From NCBI GenBank assembly GCA_032622095.1, contig CP136063.1, forward strand, positions 41,018,106 to 41,082,105: a DNA stretch of 64,000 nt. The letters are read 5' to 3'. The notes below the pieces were generated by a model. That model saw nothing but the letters and a program-made list of their open reading frames with translations, was not told the origin of the DNA and did not search any database. Positions 37,301 to 49,000 of the stretch are shown piece by piece. Both the position numbers and the translations under genes were made by a program. Each line of letters begins with the position of its first letter. The stretch's first letter is position 1. Source of the stretch: Siphonodentalium dalli (Eukaryota > Mollusca > Scaphopoda > Gadilida > Siphonodentaliidae).

Positions 37301-38319
37301 TTTAAATAGTTGCGTGGTTATAAAATAATGATATGAACTGAAGACCCATGTCCGGAAAAGCTTCTATCAATTAATATTGATTTTATTTCGAATATTAAAT
37401 CGGGACCGTTCATGTTACTATTTTCAGAACAGACCATTCGGATGATACCATATTGCGATATAGATGAGTGGGCTGTTCCTACGGCTACGTAACAAAAGTC
37501 AAATGTCACAGATTGGTTGTTTGTATTGTTTTGTTCCACAGATATAAGCGCTAATAAGTATAATTAACGTTTATTTATGACAAAATTGTTACATAAAATG
37601 TCTGGTCTCAGTAAAAGATGGATTATCTCTTTTAAATAACAAATTTTAAATAGTTGCGTGGGTATAAAATAATAGATATGAACTGAAGACCTATGTCCGG
37701 AAAAGCTTCTATCAATTAATATTGATTTTATTTCGAATATAAAATCGGGCCCGTTTATGTTACTATTTTTAGAACCGACCATTCGGATGAGACCGTATTG
37801 CGATATAGAGCACTGGGCTGTTCCCACGGCTACGCAACGAATGTCAAATGTCACAGATTGGTTGTTTGTATAGTTTTGTTCCAACGATATAAGCGATAAT
37901 GAGTATAATTAACATATATTTGTGACAAAATTGCATAATATAATTTCTGGTCTCTGTTAACAGTAACCACAATTGTTCGTTAGCTGAACAAACACACCTT
38001 TTTAGACCAGAAAATATTCGAAATAAAATTAATATTAATAGATAGAAGCATTTCCGGACAGGAGTCTTCGATTCAAATCTAATATTTTATACCCCGGTAA
38101 CTATATAATACATGTTTACAAAGAGATAATCCACCTTTAACGGTAACCACTATTGTTCGTTAGCTGAACAAACACACCTTTTTAAACCAGAAAATAATCG
38201 AAATAAAATTAATATTAATCGATAGAAGCATTTCCGAACAGGAGTCTTCGATTCAAATCTAATATTTTATACCCCGGCAACTATATAATACATGTTTACA
38301 AAGAGATAATCCACCTCTA
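37301..38319 (-). mobile_element. T1 host copy interrupted by another T1
   Basis: The two parts, 37301-37611 and 38137-38319, are collinear minus-strand T1 sequence split at the internal GTTAAC site (GTCTCAGTA ... TTAACGGTAACCAC). The open frame is truncated (37318-37539). The inserted copy is 37612-38140. Confidence 0.82.
37612..38140 (-). mobile_element. T1 element inserted into T1
   Basis: A 529-bp full copy, with TAAA on the left (altered TTAA) and TTAA on the right, occupies the internal TTAA of an older copy in the same orientation. The open frame (37564-37884) reads on past the element end. Confidence 0.88.
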
Positions 38320-39066
38320 ATCATGATTACAATAGTTTGCTTGTCCCATTCAGAACTTTACCTAGATAGCAATAGTTTGCATGCCCCCTTCAGGACCATT
38401 ACCATGATTACAAGTGTGCATGTCCCATTCAGGACTTTACCATGATTACAACAGTTTGCATGTCCCATTTGGGACTTTATCATGAATACGATAGTGAGCA
38501 TGTCCCATTTAGGACTTTATCATGATTACAATAGTGAGCATGTCCCATTCATGATTTGATTATGATTACAATAGTTTGTATGTCCCATTCAGGACTTTAT
38601 TATGATTACAATAGTTTGTATGTCCCATTCAGGATTTTATTATGATTACAATAGTTTGCATGTCCCATTCAGGACTTTACCTAGATAGCAATAGTTTGCA
38701 TGCCCCCTTCAGGACCATTACCATGATTACAAGTGTGCATGTCCCATTCAGGACTTTACCATGATTACAACAGTTTGCATGTCCCATTTGGGACTTTATC
38801 ATGAATACGATAGTGAGCATGTCCCATTTAGGACTTTATCATGATTACAATAGTGAGCATGTCCCATTCAGGATTTTATTATGATTACAATAGTTTGTAT
38901 GTCCCATTCAGGACTGTATTATGATTACAATAGTTTGTATGTCCCATTCAGGATTTTATTATGATTACAATAGTTTGCATGTCCCATTCAGGACTTTATT
39001 ATGATTACAATAGCTTGCATGTCCCATTCAGGATTTTATAATGATTCCAATAGTTTGCATGTCCCA
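38320..39066 (+). repeat. Minisatellite, 40-bp unit, ~18 copies, 319-bp higher-order repeat
   Basis: The unit is GTCCCATTCAGGACTTTATT, then ATGATTACAATAGTTTGCAT. An eight-unit block starting near CCTAGATAGC (38361) recurs at 38680 with the same order of unit variants. Single units of the same type lie at 5545-5595 and 8765-8835. In all three places the repeat lies on the 3' side of an HTGERP-type finger array. Confidence 0.92.
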
Positions 39067-39489
39067 TTCAGGACTTTACCACGCACATCGCAATGATACT
39101 GGCGATCGCCTGTGTGGATTGTCTTATGTGGTATTAGACTATCTTTCACGGCGAACGATTTACCACAAATATCGCACTGATACGGACGCTCTCCGGTGTG
39201 GAGTTTCTTATGTGTCATTATGTTACCGCTCTGCGCGAATGATTTTTCACACACTTCGTAATGATACGGACACTCTCCAGTGAGTTCTCTTATGTGTCAA
39301 TAGGTTACCGCTCTGCGCGAATGATTTTTCACACACTTCACACTGATATGAACAATCGCCGGTGTGGAGTCTCTTATGTGCCATGCGCTCACAGTTCCGA
39401 GAGAATGATTTCTCACACGCATTGCACTGTTATGGGCGCTCTCGGGTGTGGATTGTCTTATATGTCATTAGGTTACTGTTCTGTGCGAA
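39036..39489 (-). pseudogene. 3' fingers of array E, frame-broken
   Basis: About five fingers follow the stop of array E. One stretch (39036-39254) is open for two and a half fingers ([15 protein letters not shown].. and CGKSFAVKDSL..) and then runs into the minisatellite, which replaces the end of the gene. Confidence 0.72.
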
Positions 39490-40275
39490 TTATTTATCAC
39501 ACACTTCACACTGATACGGACGATCGCCGGTGTGGATTGTCTTATGTGCAATCAGGTTATTGCTCTGTGCGAATGATTTATCACACACTTTGCACTGGTA
39601 CGGACGCTCTCCGGTGTGTAGTCTATTGTGATCCATCAGGCTACTGTTCCGTGCAAATGATTTCTCACACACATCGCACTTATACGGACGCAACTCTCCG
39701 ATGTGGAGTCTCTTGTGGTCCATCAGGCTTTTGCTCAGTGTGAATGATTTCTCACACAAATCGCACTTATGCGGACGCTCTCCGGTGTGGATTGTCTTAT
39801 GTGTTATCAGACGATGTTTCATGGAGAAAGATTGACCACAAATATCGCACTGATACGGACGCCCTCCGGTGTGGACTGTCTTATGTGCAATTAGGTTACT
39901 GCTCTGTGCGAATGATTTATCACACACTTTGCACTGGTGCGGACGCTCTCCGGTGTGGAGTCTCTTGTGATCCATCAGGCTACTGCTCTGTGAAAATGAT
40001 TTCTCACACACTTCGCACTTATACGGACGCTCTCCGGTGTGGACTCTCTTATGTGTTATTAGGCTACCGTTCTGTGAGAATGATTTCTCACACACATCGC
40101 ACTTATATGGACGATCGCCGGTGTGGAGTCTCTTATGACTTCTTAGGCTACTGTAATGTGCAAATGATTTCTCACACACATCGCAAAAATGCGGACGATC
40201 GCCGGTGTGGACTCTCTTATGTAACATGAGTGCCTCACCATACTTATTCCTGGAAATAAATTGGCATTTCCACAA
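39490..40275 (-). CDS. C2H2 zinc-finger array E
   Basis: The open frame of 261 codons contains eight good C2H2 fingers of HTGERP type, a degenerate first finger (CQFISRNKYGEALMLHK) and a half finger at the end. There is no ATG at its beginning; the first methionine is at 40227, in the first finger. Finger 7 has a lengthened linker (HIGELRP), which would alter spacing on DNA. The frame ends with TAA at 39490-39492 in place of the usual TCA serine of CDKSF, the same kind of change as in arrays A and B but in a different finger. It is likely a nuclear DNA-binding protein, truncated or already a pseudogene. Confidence 0.72.
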   Translation of the reverse strand: MWKCQFISRNKYGEALMLHKRVHTGDRPHFCDVCEKSFAHYSSLRSHKRLHTGDRPYKCDVCEKSFSQNGSLITHKRVHTGERPYKCEVCEKSFSQSSSLMDHKRLHTGERPHQCKVCDKSFAQSSNLIAHKTVHTGGRPYQCDICGQSFSMKHRLITHKTIHTGERPHKCDLCEKSFTLSKSLMDHKRLHIGELRPYKCDVCEKSFARNSSLMDHNRLHTGERPYQCKVCDKSFAQSNNLIAHKTIHTGDRPYQCEVCDK

Positions 40276-40920
40276 CTACCCCATTTTGTGCACAACATTT
40301 CAATATAGCAAAATACCCCCACCCCCTACCAAATTTGGCGACCAATGTAGCCGCTTGACGAACAATCCCACACAAATGGCCGAGGAATTAACATTGCCTA
40401 TGAATTTCTTTTTTCTTTCACATTAAACATACCCAAAAAAATTCAACCCAAAAAAAACAAAAACGCCCAAAGAGGCCACATCTGTATACAATGCGATATG
40501 GTATGCGCTTTCCTTTCACGAAGTCTCGAACGATATAACACTATCCCATAACAGCCGTGAGTATGTTCAATAATTTATTTTGTAATTCCAGGAATCATTA
40601 TCTCTCGTTATTAAAGTGTCCAAAGGAGATTGTATTTCAGATGTAAATTGAATGAACATCTTTGACTTATTATTCTGTAGCACGTTCATGATAATATTAT
40701 TCTAACTGGGACAATGACTCATGAAATTATGCAGAATCGGTGTGTCTTGTCGTGTGGCATTCTTAATCACCCGACATTTGGAGTTTCGTCCTTTGTTTCA
40801 TTGTTGGCCAATCAGAATGAACCACGTTACGAAAATGGACTTATCAACCATTATTTATAATCGACTATAAAATTATAAAAAGGAGACTGAACCTTTTGGC
40901 ACCACGAACATTGCGAGTTG
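40276..40920. other. 5' flank of array E
   Basis: No gene, splice site or promoter could be supported. The A-rich stretch near 40430-40465 is low complexity. Confidence 0.4.
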
Positions 40921-41221
40921 AAAATAGTTGCGTGGGTATAAAATAATAAATATGAACTGAATACCCCTGTCCAGAAAAGCTTCTATCAATTAATATTGAT
41001 TTTATTTCGAATATTTAATTGGGACCGTTTATGTGTCTATTTTAAGAACAGACCATTCGGGTGATACCATATTGCGATATAGAGCATGAGGACATTCCTA
41101 TGGCTACACACCCAATGTCAAATGTCCCAGATTGATTGGTTGTATTGTTTTATTCCATAGTTATAAGCGATAATTAACGTATATTTGTGACAAAATTGTA
41201 CAATACAATTTCTGGTCTTTG
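40921..41221 (-). mobile_element. T1 right-half fragment, old subfamily
   Basis: A diverged right half lacks the outer ~30 bases and ends at TCTGGTCTTTGTTA, directly at the start of a full copy. On the minus strand the family frame begins ATGGAATAA, i.e. with an immediate stop. Confidence 0.8.
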
Positions 41222-41749
41222 TTACAGATGGATTATCTCTTTAAATAACAAATTTTAAATAGTTGCGTGGGTATAAAATAATAGATATGAACTGAATACC
41301 CATGTCCGGAAAAGCTTCTATCAATTAATATTGATTTTATTTCGAATATTAAATCGGGACCGTTCATGTTACTATATTTAGAACAGATCATTCGGATGAT
41401 ACCATATTGCGATATAGAGCACTGGGCTGTTCCTACGGCTACGCAACGAAATTCAAATGTCACAGATTGGTTGTGTGTATTGTTTTGTTCCACAGATATA
41501 AGCGATAATGAGTATAATTAACGTTTATTTGTGACAAAATTGCACAATATAATTTCTGGTCTCTGTTAACAGTAACCACTATTGTTCGTTAGCTGAACAA
41601 ACACACCCTTTTAGACCAGAAAATATTCGAAATAAAATTAATATTAATCGATAGAAGCATTTCCGGACAGTAGTCTTCGATTCAAATCTAATATTTTATA
41701 CCCTGGTAACTATATAATACATGTTTACAAAGAGATAATCCACCTTTAA
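41222..41749 (-). mobile_element. T1 element, full length, minus
   Basis: The copy has TTAC on the left (altered TTAA) and TTAA on the right. The open frame at 41233-41493 is intact despite several differences from the consensus (KYSNMNGP, GHGYSVH). It has inserted at the internal GTTAAC of the flanking old copy. Confidence 0.92.
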
Positions 41750-41978
41750 CGTTTATTTGGGACAAAATTGTTACATAAAATTTCTGATCTCTGTTAACGG
41801 TAACCACTATTGTTCGTTACCTGAACAAACACACCTTTTTAGACTAGACAATATTCGAAATAAAAATTAATATTAATCGATAGAAGCATTTCCGGACAGG
41901 AGTCTTCCATTCAGATATAATATTTTATACCCCGGTAACTATATAATACATGTTTACAAAGAGATAATCCACCTTTAA
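41746..41978 (-). mobile_element. T1 half-element bounded by TTAA
   Basis: The 233-bp left half runs from the internal TTAACGTTTATT to the terminal CACCTTTAA. An equivalent piece with the same boundary lies at 62116-62347. Confidence 0.85.
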
Positions 41979-41984
41979 CTGTGT

Positions 41985-42600
41985 CAGACTGGTCATGAAT
42001 CCTACGGTAAATAATGCTGTCGCCAGCAAACAGTCTTAGAGAGCTATGTTTCAGATAAGTGTGGAAGTCATTGATATAGAGCAGGAAGAGTATGGGGTCA
42101 AGGACAAATCCTGGCGAACCCCAGAGGTTACTGGAATATGAGAGGAAGAGTGTCCTTCGGTGAGTACAGATTGGGTCCTACCATGTAGGAAACTGGAGAT
42201 CCAATCACAGACTTGAGAGTTAATGCCGTAATAATTTAACTTGTAGATGAGGCGTCGGTGAGGAACGTTGTCAAATACTTTTGCAAAGTCCATTATGATT
42301 ATGTCGGTTAGTATGGATTTATTATCATTCTCAGAGATTTCTTGTATAAAGTCAATAAGTTGGGTTTCGCAGGAACGTTTTCTTGGAAGCCATGTTGTTT
42401 ATTGTAGAGAATATTATTTGTTTCAAGGAAAGTCATTGTTTTGCTACTGGTGATGTGTTCAAGGATTTTGCATGAGATGCAGGTGAGGGATATTGGGCGG
42501 TAGTTAATGGGGTCATTTTTGTTGCCCTTTTTTGAAGATTGGTCTGATAATCGCGGTCTTCCAGTCTTGGTACCGGTATGACTGAAAGATATTCGAACCA
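41985..42600 (-). pseudogene. Non-LTR retrotransposon reverse-transcriptase fragment
   Basis: On the minus strand, NYRPISLTCISCKILEHI (near 42500) and DFAKVFDNVPHRRLIYKL (near 42280), followed by SGVRQDLSLTP-type sequence, match the conserved middle of LINE reverse transcriptases (the AFDxVPH and SGVPQGS blocks). Frames are broken by several indels and the YADD catalytic block is not intact; neither the endonuclease nor the 3' end is present. The style is Jockey/CR1-like, but I cannot fix the clade. It would have copied element RNA into DNA at the target site. Confidence 0.85.
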
Positions 42601-43329
42601 CGTCGCACTCGTGTGGTCGATTACCGGTGTGGATTCTTTTGTCACGGAACCGGACTCACTAAATATATTCAGTCACAAGTCACACTCGTATGGGCGATAA
42701 CTCTATGGATTATCGGGTTGACTGTTTTATGAAAATCGTCCAGCGCCCGTCGAAATTTATTGAGTCAGTTTACTTCAAAAGCTGTAATTTTGTTATTACA
42801 AAAGTGGAGACATGTTTTTTTTTTACTACAAAATCTGGCGTTTTTTACTACAAAAGCGGAGACCTCACATTACTACAAAAGCTGGCGATTTTATTACAAA
42901 AAGTGGTGAGGTACTTCAAAAGCTGGCGATTTTTACTTCAAAAGTGGAGACCTGCTTCAAAAGTGGTCATTACTTCAAAAGCTGGCGTAACACGGAGAGT
43001 GACTGCACGTTGGTCATTGGCTATCATCATCATCTAAATACAGTAGCACACATGGTATACATAATACACTCGAGCGAATGCGATATGTGTGGGGCAGTGA
43101 TCTCGAATCCACACCGCCATAGAACATACAATCATGTTGTTTCATGCGATTGACTATGTGTGAGGGAGCAATTTGTAAAGGTATCCGTTTGGCGAGACCA
43201 GGTTTTATTTTATCCTGGTTGTGATTGAGAAACGCGTGTTCTGATTTTGTTTACACGTTGTTCATTCGAATGTCTGTCGTCGTTGTGTCGAATCTTGCAT
43301 AAAGTTGTTACCTCTTACCTACTGCGCAC
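42601..43329. other. Finger scraps and an (ACTACAAAAGCTGGC)-type direct repeat
   Basis: Minus-strand finger scraps lie at 42600-42710. At 42790-42990 CTTCAAAAGCTGGCGAT / TACAAAAGTGGAGACCT variants repeat about eight times. Plus-strand ECDMCGAV (near 43075) is an isolated finger-like scrap. Confidence 0.55.
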
Positions 43330-43650
43330 AGCGAACGCCAGTATTAGTGAGATGTGTTTGAGAAATCATTCACACAGAAAGGTACGGTAATCTTATTGCA
43401 CATACATCACATGTAGATAAGAGAATCCACACTGGGGATATAACTTTTCCGTCTGTTACATGTATATGTCAGAAATAGTTTGCTGGTTCGAGTGAAAAGT
43501 ATTAAACACTCTGGATATATGACTGTAGACGTGTACGTGTATAACTATAAGACGATCCACACTGGTGATCTGTGAGAAGTCATTCACTTGATTTAGAGAT
43601 CTGAATTCACATAAACTCATCCACACCGGCTATGGTCCACATCATTCTCT
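43330..43650 (+). pseudogene. Eroded 5' fingers of array F
   Basis: Finger fragments (GAAATCATTCACACAGAAAG, then AAGAGAATCCACACTGGGGA) are legible on the plus strand but are not open. Confidence 0.6.
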
Positions 43651-44760
43651 CATAAGAGTGGCCAGATGGCACACTCGAGACTCCACACTGGAGATCAACT
43701 GTATCCGTGCGATATATGTGGGAAATCGTTCAACCAGAGAGGTAATTTGATAACACATAAGAAAATTCCACACCGGTGATCGTCCGTATCATTGTGATGT
43801 ATGTGATAAATTATTCACCCAAAACAGTGACCTAAAGAGACATAAGATAATTCACACCGGCGATCGTCCGTATCAGTGTGATTTGTGTGTGAAATCATTC
43901 GCCCAGAACATTAACTTGGTAACACACAAGAGAATCCACACCGGCGACCGTCCATATCAGTGCGATATATGTGAGAAACTATTCGCTCGATTGGGATATT
44001 TGAATTCACATAAAATAATCCACACAGGTGATCGTCCATATCAATGCGATATGTGTGAGAAATCATTTAACCGGAGAGGTCACTTGATAGCACATACGAG
44101 AATACACACAGGCGAGCGTCCGTATCAGTGCGAATTGTGTGAGAAATCATTCGCCCAGAAAAGTGACCTGATTATCCATAAGAGAATCCACACAGGTGAT
44201 CGGCCATATAAGTGTGATTTATGTGGGAAATCGTTCAACCAGAGAGGTCTATTGATAAAACATAAGAGAATACATACAGGCGAGCGTCCGTATCAGTGTA
44301 GTGTATGTGAGAAATCGTTCGCCCAGAACAATAACCTGGGTGGCGCATAAGAGAATTCACACAGGCGATCGCCCATATCAGTGTGATTTGTGTGATGAAT
44401 CATTCGCCCAGAAGAGTCATATGAAGACACACAGGAGAGTCCACACAGGTGATTACCCGTATCAGTGCGATGTTTGTGAGAAATCATTTGGCCAGAACAG
44501 TAATCTAGTGACACATAAGATAATTCACACAGGCGATCGGCCGTATAAATGCGATGCGTGTGAAAAAATCTTTTGGTCAGAAACGGGATCTGGTGACACA
44601 TAAGAGAATTCACACAGGCGATCGCCCCGTATCGGTGCAATGTTTGTGATAAATCATTCTCACAGAACGGTAACCTAATGACACATAAGCGAATACATGA
44701 AAGAACTCTCAATAAGTCATACACGAACTCCATCATAGAATATAATAGTGTATTGACATA
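43651..44760 (+). pseudogene. C2H2 zinc-finger array F, four single-base frameshifts
   Basis: About twelve C2H2 fingers run on the plus strand ([22 protein letters not shown] and HTGDRP linkers) with a tail KSYTNSIIEYNSVLT and TAA near 44760. Four one-base insertions break it: ATT before CCACACC (~43771), GGG in AACCTGGGTGG (~44338), AAAAAA in GAAAAAATC (~44567) and CCCC in CGCCCCGT (~44625). Open stretches are 43771-44350 and 44301-44603. All four lie in homopolymers, so they may be assembly errors of an intact gene. It is the only array on the plus strand. The product would be a nuclear nucleic-acid-binding protein. Confidence 0.75.
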
Positions 44761-45319
44761 AAACATCTACAAGAGAACTATGTTATATTTTAATAGGTAA
44801 AGACAGTGGGTAGTTTGGTGTGTAGATCATACGGTTTTTCCTTTCTCCTCAATATGCCACATGGGTTATTTACATAATATTATGTCTCCCGATTACATTA
44901 TATATATATATACATGTATATTTATATTTGAGTCCTCTGAAATTCCAAAAAGTTGAAAAAAGAAACAGTTTTGTTCAATTAACTGCAACAGCTATTTATT
45001 TAATTGTTATTATATGCCAAAACAAAAATGGTCACATAATCAAGTGGAAACAATTTGACACTGGCTTGCGACCTTTCACTTCTGGAATTTCGTCCCTCGT
45101 CACACATTTTTGTTCCACCGATATCGCGTATATATATATTGAAATAGTTTCGAGGGTATTATTATATATTCTTTATTTCAGATATAAATATCCATATAGT
45201 GGTGATAATGATATGAATAAATGGAGCTAATGTGTGAGCCCTATATATGTAGTCAAGTACGTGTATTATTCAGTTTTATGTTTTGAGGAAATCAAATCAA
45301 ATAGAAAAATCATCAACAT
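44761..45319. other. Unannotated 3' flank of array F
   Basis: It contains a (TA)n run near 44900. The 100-codon frame at 44928-45230 has no recognisable domain. Confidence 0.4.
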
Positions 45320-45848
45320 TTAAAGATGGATTATCTCTTTAAATAACAAATTTTAAATAGTGGCGTGGGTATAAAATAATAAATATGAACTGAAGACCCC
45401 CAGTCCGGAAAAGCTTCTATCAATCAATATTGATTTTATTTCGAATATTTAATTGGGACCGTTTATGTGTCTATTTTTAGAACAGACCATTCGGTTGATA
45501 CCATATTGCGATATAGAGCATTATGCCATTCCTATGGCTACACACCGAATGTCAAATGACCCAGATTGATTGGTTGTATTGTTTTATTCCATAGTATAAG
45601 CGATAATTAGTAATTAACGTATATTTTTGACAAAATTGTACAATAAAATTTCTGGTCTCTGTTAACAGTAACCACTATTGCTCGTTAGCTAAACAACTAC
45701 ACCTTTTTTAGACTAGAAAATATTCGAAATAAAATTAACATTAATCGATAGAAGCATTTCTGGACAGGAGTGTTCGATTCAGATCTAATATTTTATACCC
45801 CGGTAACTGTATATAAAACATGTTTACAAGAGATAATCCCACCTTTAA
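45320..45848 (-). mobile_element. T1 element, old subfamily, near full length
   Basis: The 529-bp copy has TTAA ends and diverges from the young copies at many sites (GGGACCGTTTATGTG, TTATTCCATAG). On the minus strand the frame begins ATGGAATAA, as at 40921. Confidence 0.88.
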
Positions 45849-46185
45849 CTTCAAACCGAAGATAACGAAGTAAACGTTTCCAGCAAACAACTTCATCCAG
45901 AGAAAATCGGTGTCACCATACGGTCGTCCAACAATTTAAAAAAATGTTTTCACAGCCGGCAGCAGCTTCGAATTCCGTGTGTGTCAACCGAAAGGTAGAA
46001 ATTTAATCTTCCATTAGCCAATATTCCTGCAACAAAATGACATCTGAGCGCTCACAAAGTCCCTTGACTGCGCCAAGTGAAGAGTTAACTGAATTACAAT
46101 TACATGTTATTTGAAATCAATTCATTACTATAAGTCCCCCCAAGCACCGAAAAAGTCACCACGCGTGCGTAGACTATTTCCGTCG

Positions 46186-46230
<45 letters not shown>

Positions 46231-46877
46231 GGTGATTCTTGGCCAACTTAGGCGTCGAGTAGAGTGTTGTTAATTTCTCTGTCGTTATCTTTGTCGTTCA
46301 ACCGCTGTGCTGAATGTCTCATTTACATAACTTCCTACACTACTTTCGAATGTATCTGGTGTAAATCTTGAGATGAAAACATCATGAGTGCATTGTTTTG
46401 CTGTATCCAGGATATCGTTCCAATTATGGGCGGTTGTCGCGTGTGTCTATTCCTCAGGGTAGAAAAATGTTAAATGAGTATTTGTCCGAGAAACCTTGAA
46501 ACGTTGGTCAGATTGCAAGGCTCGTGCGTAAGAAGTATAATTACACATTCTCTGGCCTATCATAAATCTGAACACGGCCATTAGCAAACTGGTATTCCGT
46601 TTCAAACGGAGCACGATCATATCGACTTTGCTGTTTATAATGAGGCTGTCTATGTTCAAACCCTGCCACTCGGCTACCACAAAATATTCTCTATGTATCT
46701 CATGTTAAATGGGAGCTGTTAAATGTTTATCATTTCAATGTTATATGGCTAGTTTAGTGTGAATAAGGTTCAAATATAACATCCAATAAAAAATTAGATA
46801 TCATTTTATCGATAAACGTGTTTTTAGCGACTTTTAAAAATCGATTATTATTTCTTAGCTGATTTTGCTCGAGTCAC
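45849..46877. other. Unannotated; 39-base poly-C at 46190-46228
   Basis: The C homopolymer is the only structural feature noticed. The short frame 46447-46680 (-) has no recognisable domain. Confidence 0.5.
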
Positions 46878-46940
46878 GTGACCGCAAAACCCGTGACGAC
46901 AAAGTGGGACTTACCCCTGCAGACGAACTGTTTACGAAAA

Positions 46941-47132
46941 ATGGCTTCTGCACACAGCATTTCCGCGTCTGAACGAGACTCTGATCACGAAAATGACGAC
47001 CAGTTACGTGTTGCGGAGGATCCTGCATCTATGGCAGATACTGAATATGCCTTTGATGGCTTGCGTTTGAATATTGGCCCATATTTACACGAACCAGCGG
47101 ACGAAGATAGTCGCAAGGACAGCGATACTTAA
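46941..47132 (+). CDS. Hypothetical 63-residue acidic protein or first exon
   Basis: An ATG in good context (GAAAATGGCT) opens a frame of 63 residues (MASAHSISASERDSDHENDD... ending HEPADEDSRKDSDT, TAA). It is Ser/Asp/Glu-rich and hydrophilic, with NIGPYLHEP near the middle that recalls the PY.FEP motif seen in N-termini of some invertebrate P2X7-C-like or transposon-associated proteins; that resemblance is from memory and weak. The frame is open upstream to 46878. It could be one exon of a longer gene; no splice donor was established. Confidence 0.35.
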   Translation: MASAHSISASERDSDHENDDQLRVAEDPASMADTEYAFDGLRLNIGPYLHEPADEDSRKDSDT

Positions 47133-48554
47133 AATTTAAATTCACCAAGTCACAGTGTCAACAATCATTGAATCGATCAAATTATCAATGTCATTCATTG
47201 TTGACGACGATTGTCATGATAATTGATTGTTATTCTACAAATGAATAATCTACATCTAACTCTAAAAATAAAATTCGAAGAAGACAAGGAAAATAAAGCA
47301 ACCAAATTTGAGGACTGCATCACTACCAGTAGGCAAGTCCAAAATTGACTATATCTTTAGTATCCCGTAGATTTTCGACTACCAGTAGGCCTATCCACTC
47401 ATTCACTGTCAGTGTGAGTGTTAGTACTGTTACTGTCGCCAGTGTGGCAGGGAGTGTCTGTCAAAATCTGGTGGAGAACTTAGGAGGTGTGTAACAAGTG
47501 CTAACAGCACCATCATAGAAGCGTTCGATCTACTGCGTACTAGCACTGTACATTACTCATTAGTCATTACGATGACTTCTTAAAAACAACCATTGAGTGG
47601 AACCGCCTTGAACAGTCAGTTGTTGATTCTGGAGATCGGTAACACTGAATGTCTGAAGGATTTATAATTATATTAAATATGGATTCGAAGTTCTAGACGC
47701 TTCATACCAGTGTCGTTGGATAGGATTCTGAACATTGTCGGAATAGAAATTGAGTACATCTGAAGTCGCACAGAACAGATGTCATATCAACTTTCACGTT
47801 GCATTATATATGTTGTGACCATATAAGTGATATACAACTACATGTATAGTGACTTCTTCATTTTTTCACTATCCGATAACATGGTCGTTTCATACCATAT
47901 TTTTTGGTTACTTATTTTTATTTCGTACTTTGCAGAAAATCATTTATTTGTTTCCCTATGGTGTGACATACATGTACATGTATAGTGCTATGTTATCATT
48001 GGTATGAAAAGACGAATTGATTTCCAACATGGTGCGAAACGACCAAACAATAAGGTACGAAACTACAAAAAATATGGTTCGAAACTACACAAAAATATGG
48101 TACGAAACGACTTAAGACGATCCAAAATGTTGTGTACCCATTTATATCTCCTCTGCAAGGGGAACAACCAAACACTGACCCTTTAGACTATCAGCATCTA
48201 ACATCATCAGACTCCACCAAAGTGCCTACTCTTGTGTGCCAAATAAATGTACCTGTATGTTTATTAATTTTATGAGAAAAATCCACCCTGCACGATGCTT
48301 ACGGCTTATTACCACACATGTAGATCTGCACATTTAAACAAAATTATGGCTCTGTTCTAAATTTAAATTACAAATGCTATACAAATAGTTTAATTACAAA
48401 TACTAGTACAAGAGACTGGATTTTTCATTTGAGATGTTGCGCACACGGGGCATTTGGACAACGATGGTTACATTTCCCCATGCATATATCAATTTTAAGC
48501 ATGTCAATTGCGAAAACTTGCTTTATAATCAAGTCTAGACACAAAAATTATTGT
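47133..48554. other. Unannotated; ATGGTACGAAAC repeats near 48030-48120
   Basis: Three to four loose repeats of ATGGTACGAAACTAC lie at 48025-48115 and single ones recur near 50890-50960 and 51530-51565. No gene was recognised. Confidence 0.45.
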
Positions 48555-49000
48555 TTAACGGTACTCAATCCGATCAGATGCTCCTAAATTACTATTTATT
48601 TGGCTTCGGGGGGTGAAAAATATTGATTCGAGTCGAGGAACCTACTCATCAACACTCCGAGTGATCAGATATCAATATATTTTTGAAGTTTATTATTTCT
48701 AATGTTTGTGGACCAAAAACACGCCGTCAAAAAGGTGGTCTCGGTCAAAATTGCGGATGGAGATGGATAACTCTAAAATCAAGTTATTATTACCACTTGA
48801 TTTTAGAATTATCCATCTTCATCCGCAATTTGTCCGTTTGACCTCGTGTTTCTGTTCCAATATTAGTACACATCTCGAGAAATAACAAACTTCAAAAACC
48901 AGTATCTGATCACTCTGAGCTTTGAAGGGTGGGTTCCTCGACTCGAATAAAATATGTTTACCCCTGAAGCTAAAGAAATAGTAATTTAGGTGCGTCTGAT
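48555..49000. mobile_element. T2 element, fold-back form
   Basis: It begins TTAACGGTACTCAATCCGAT. Two arms of ~200 bases (GGCTTCGGGGGGTGAAAAAT ... GATTCGAGTCGAGGAACC) face each other about a central hairpin (TGGATAACTCTAAAATCAAG with its complement, centre ~48797). The right arm loses homology at CTGATC (~49000), just short of the expected end. Other T2 copies are at 51014 and 58785. Confidence 0.8.
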
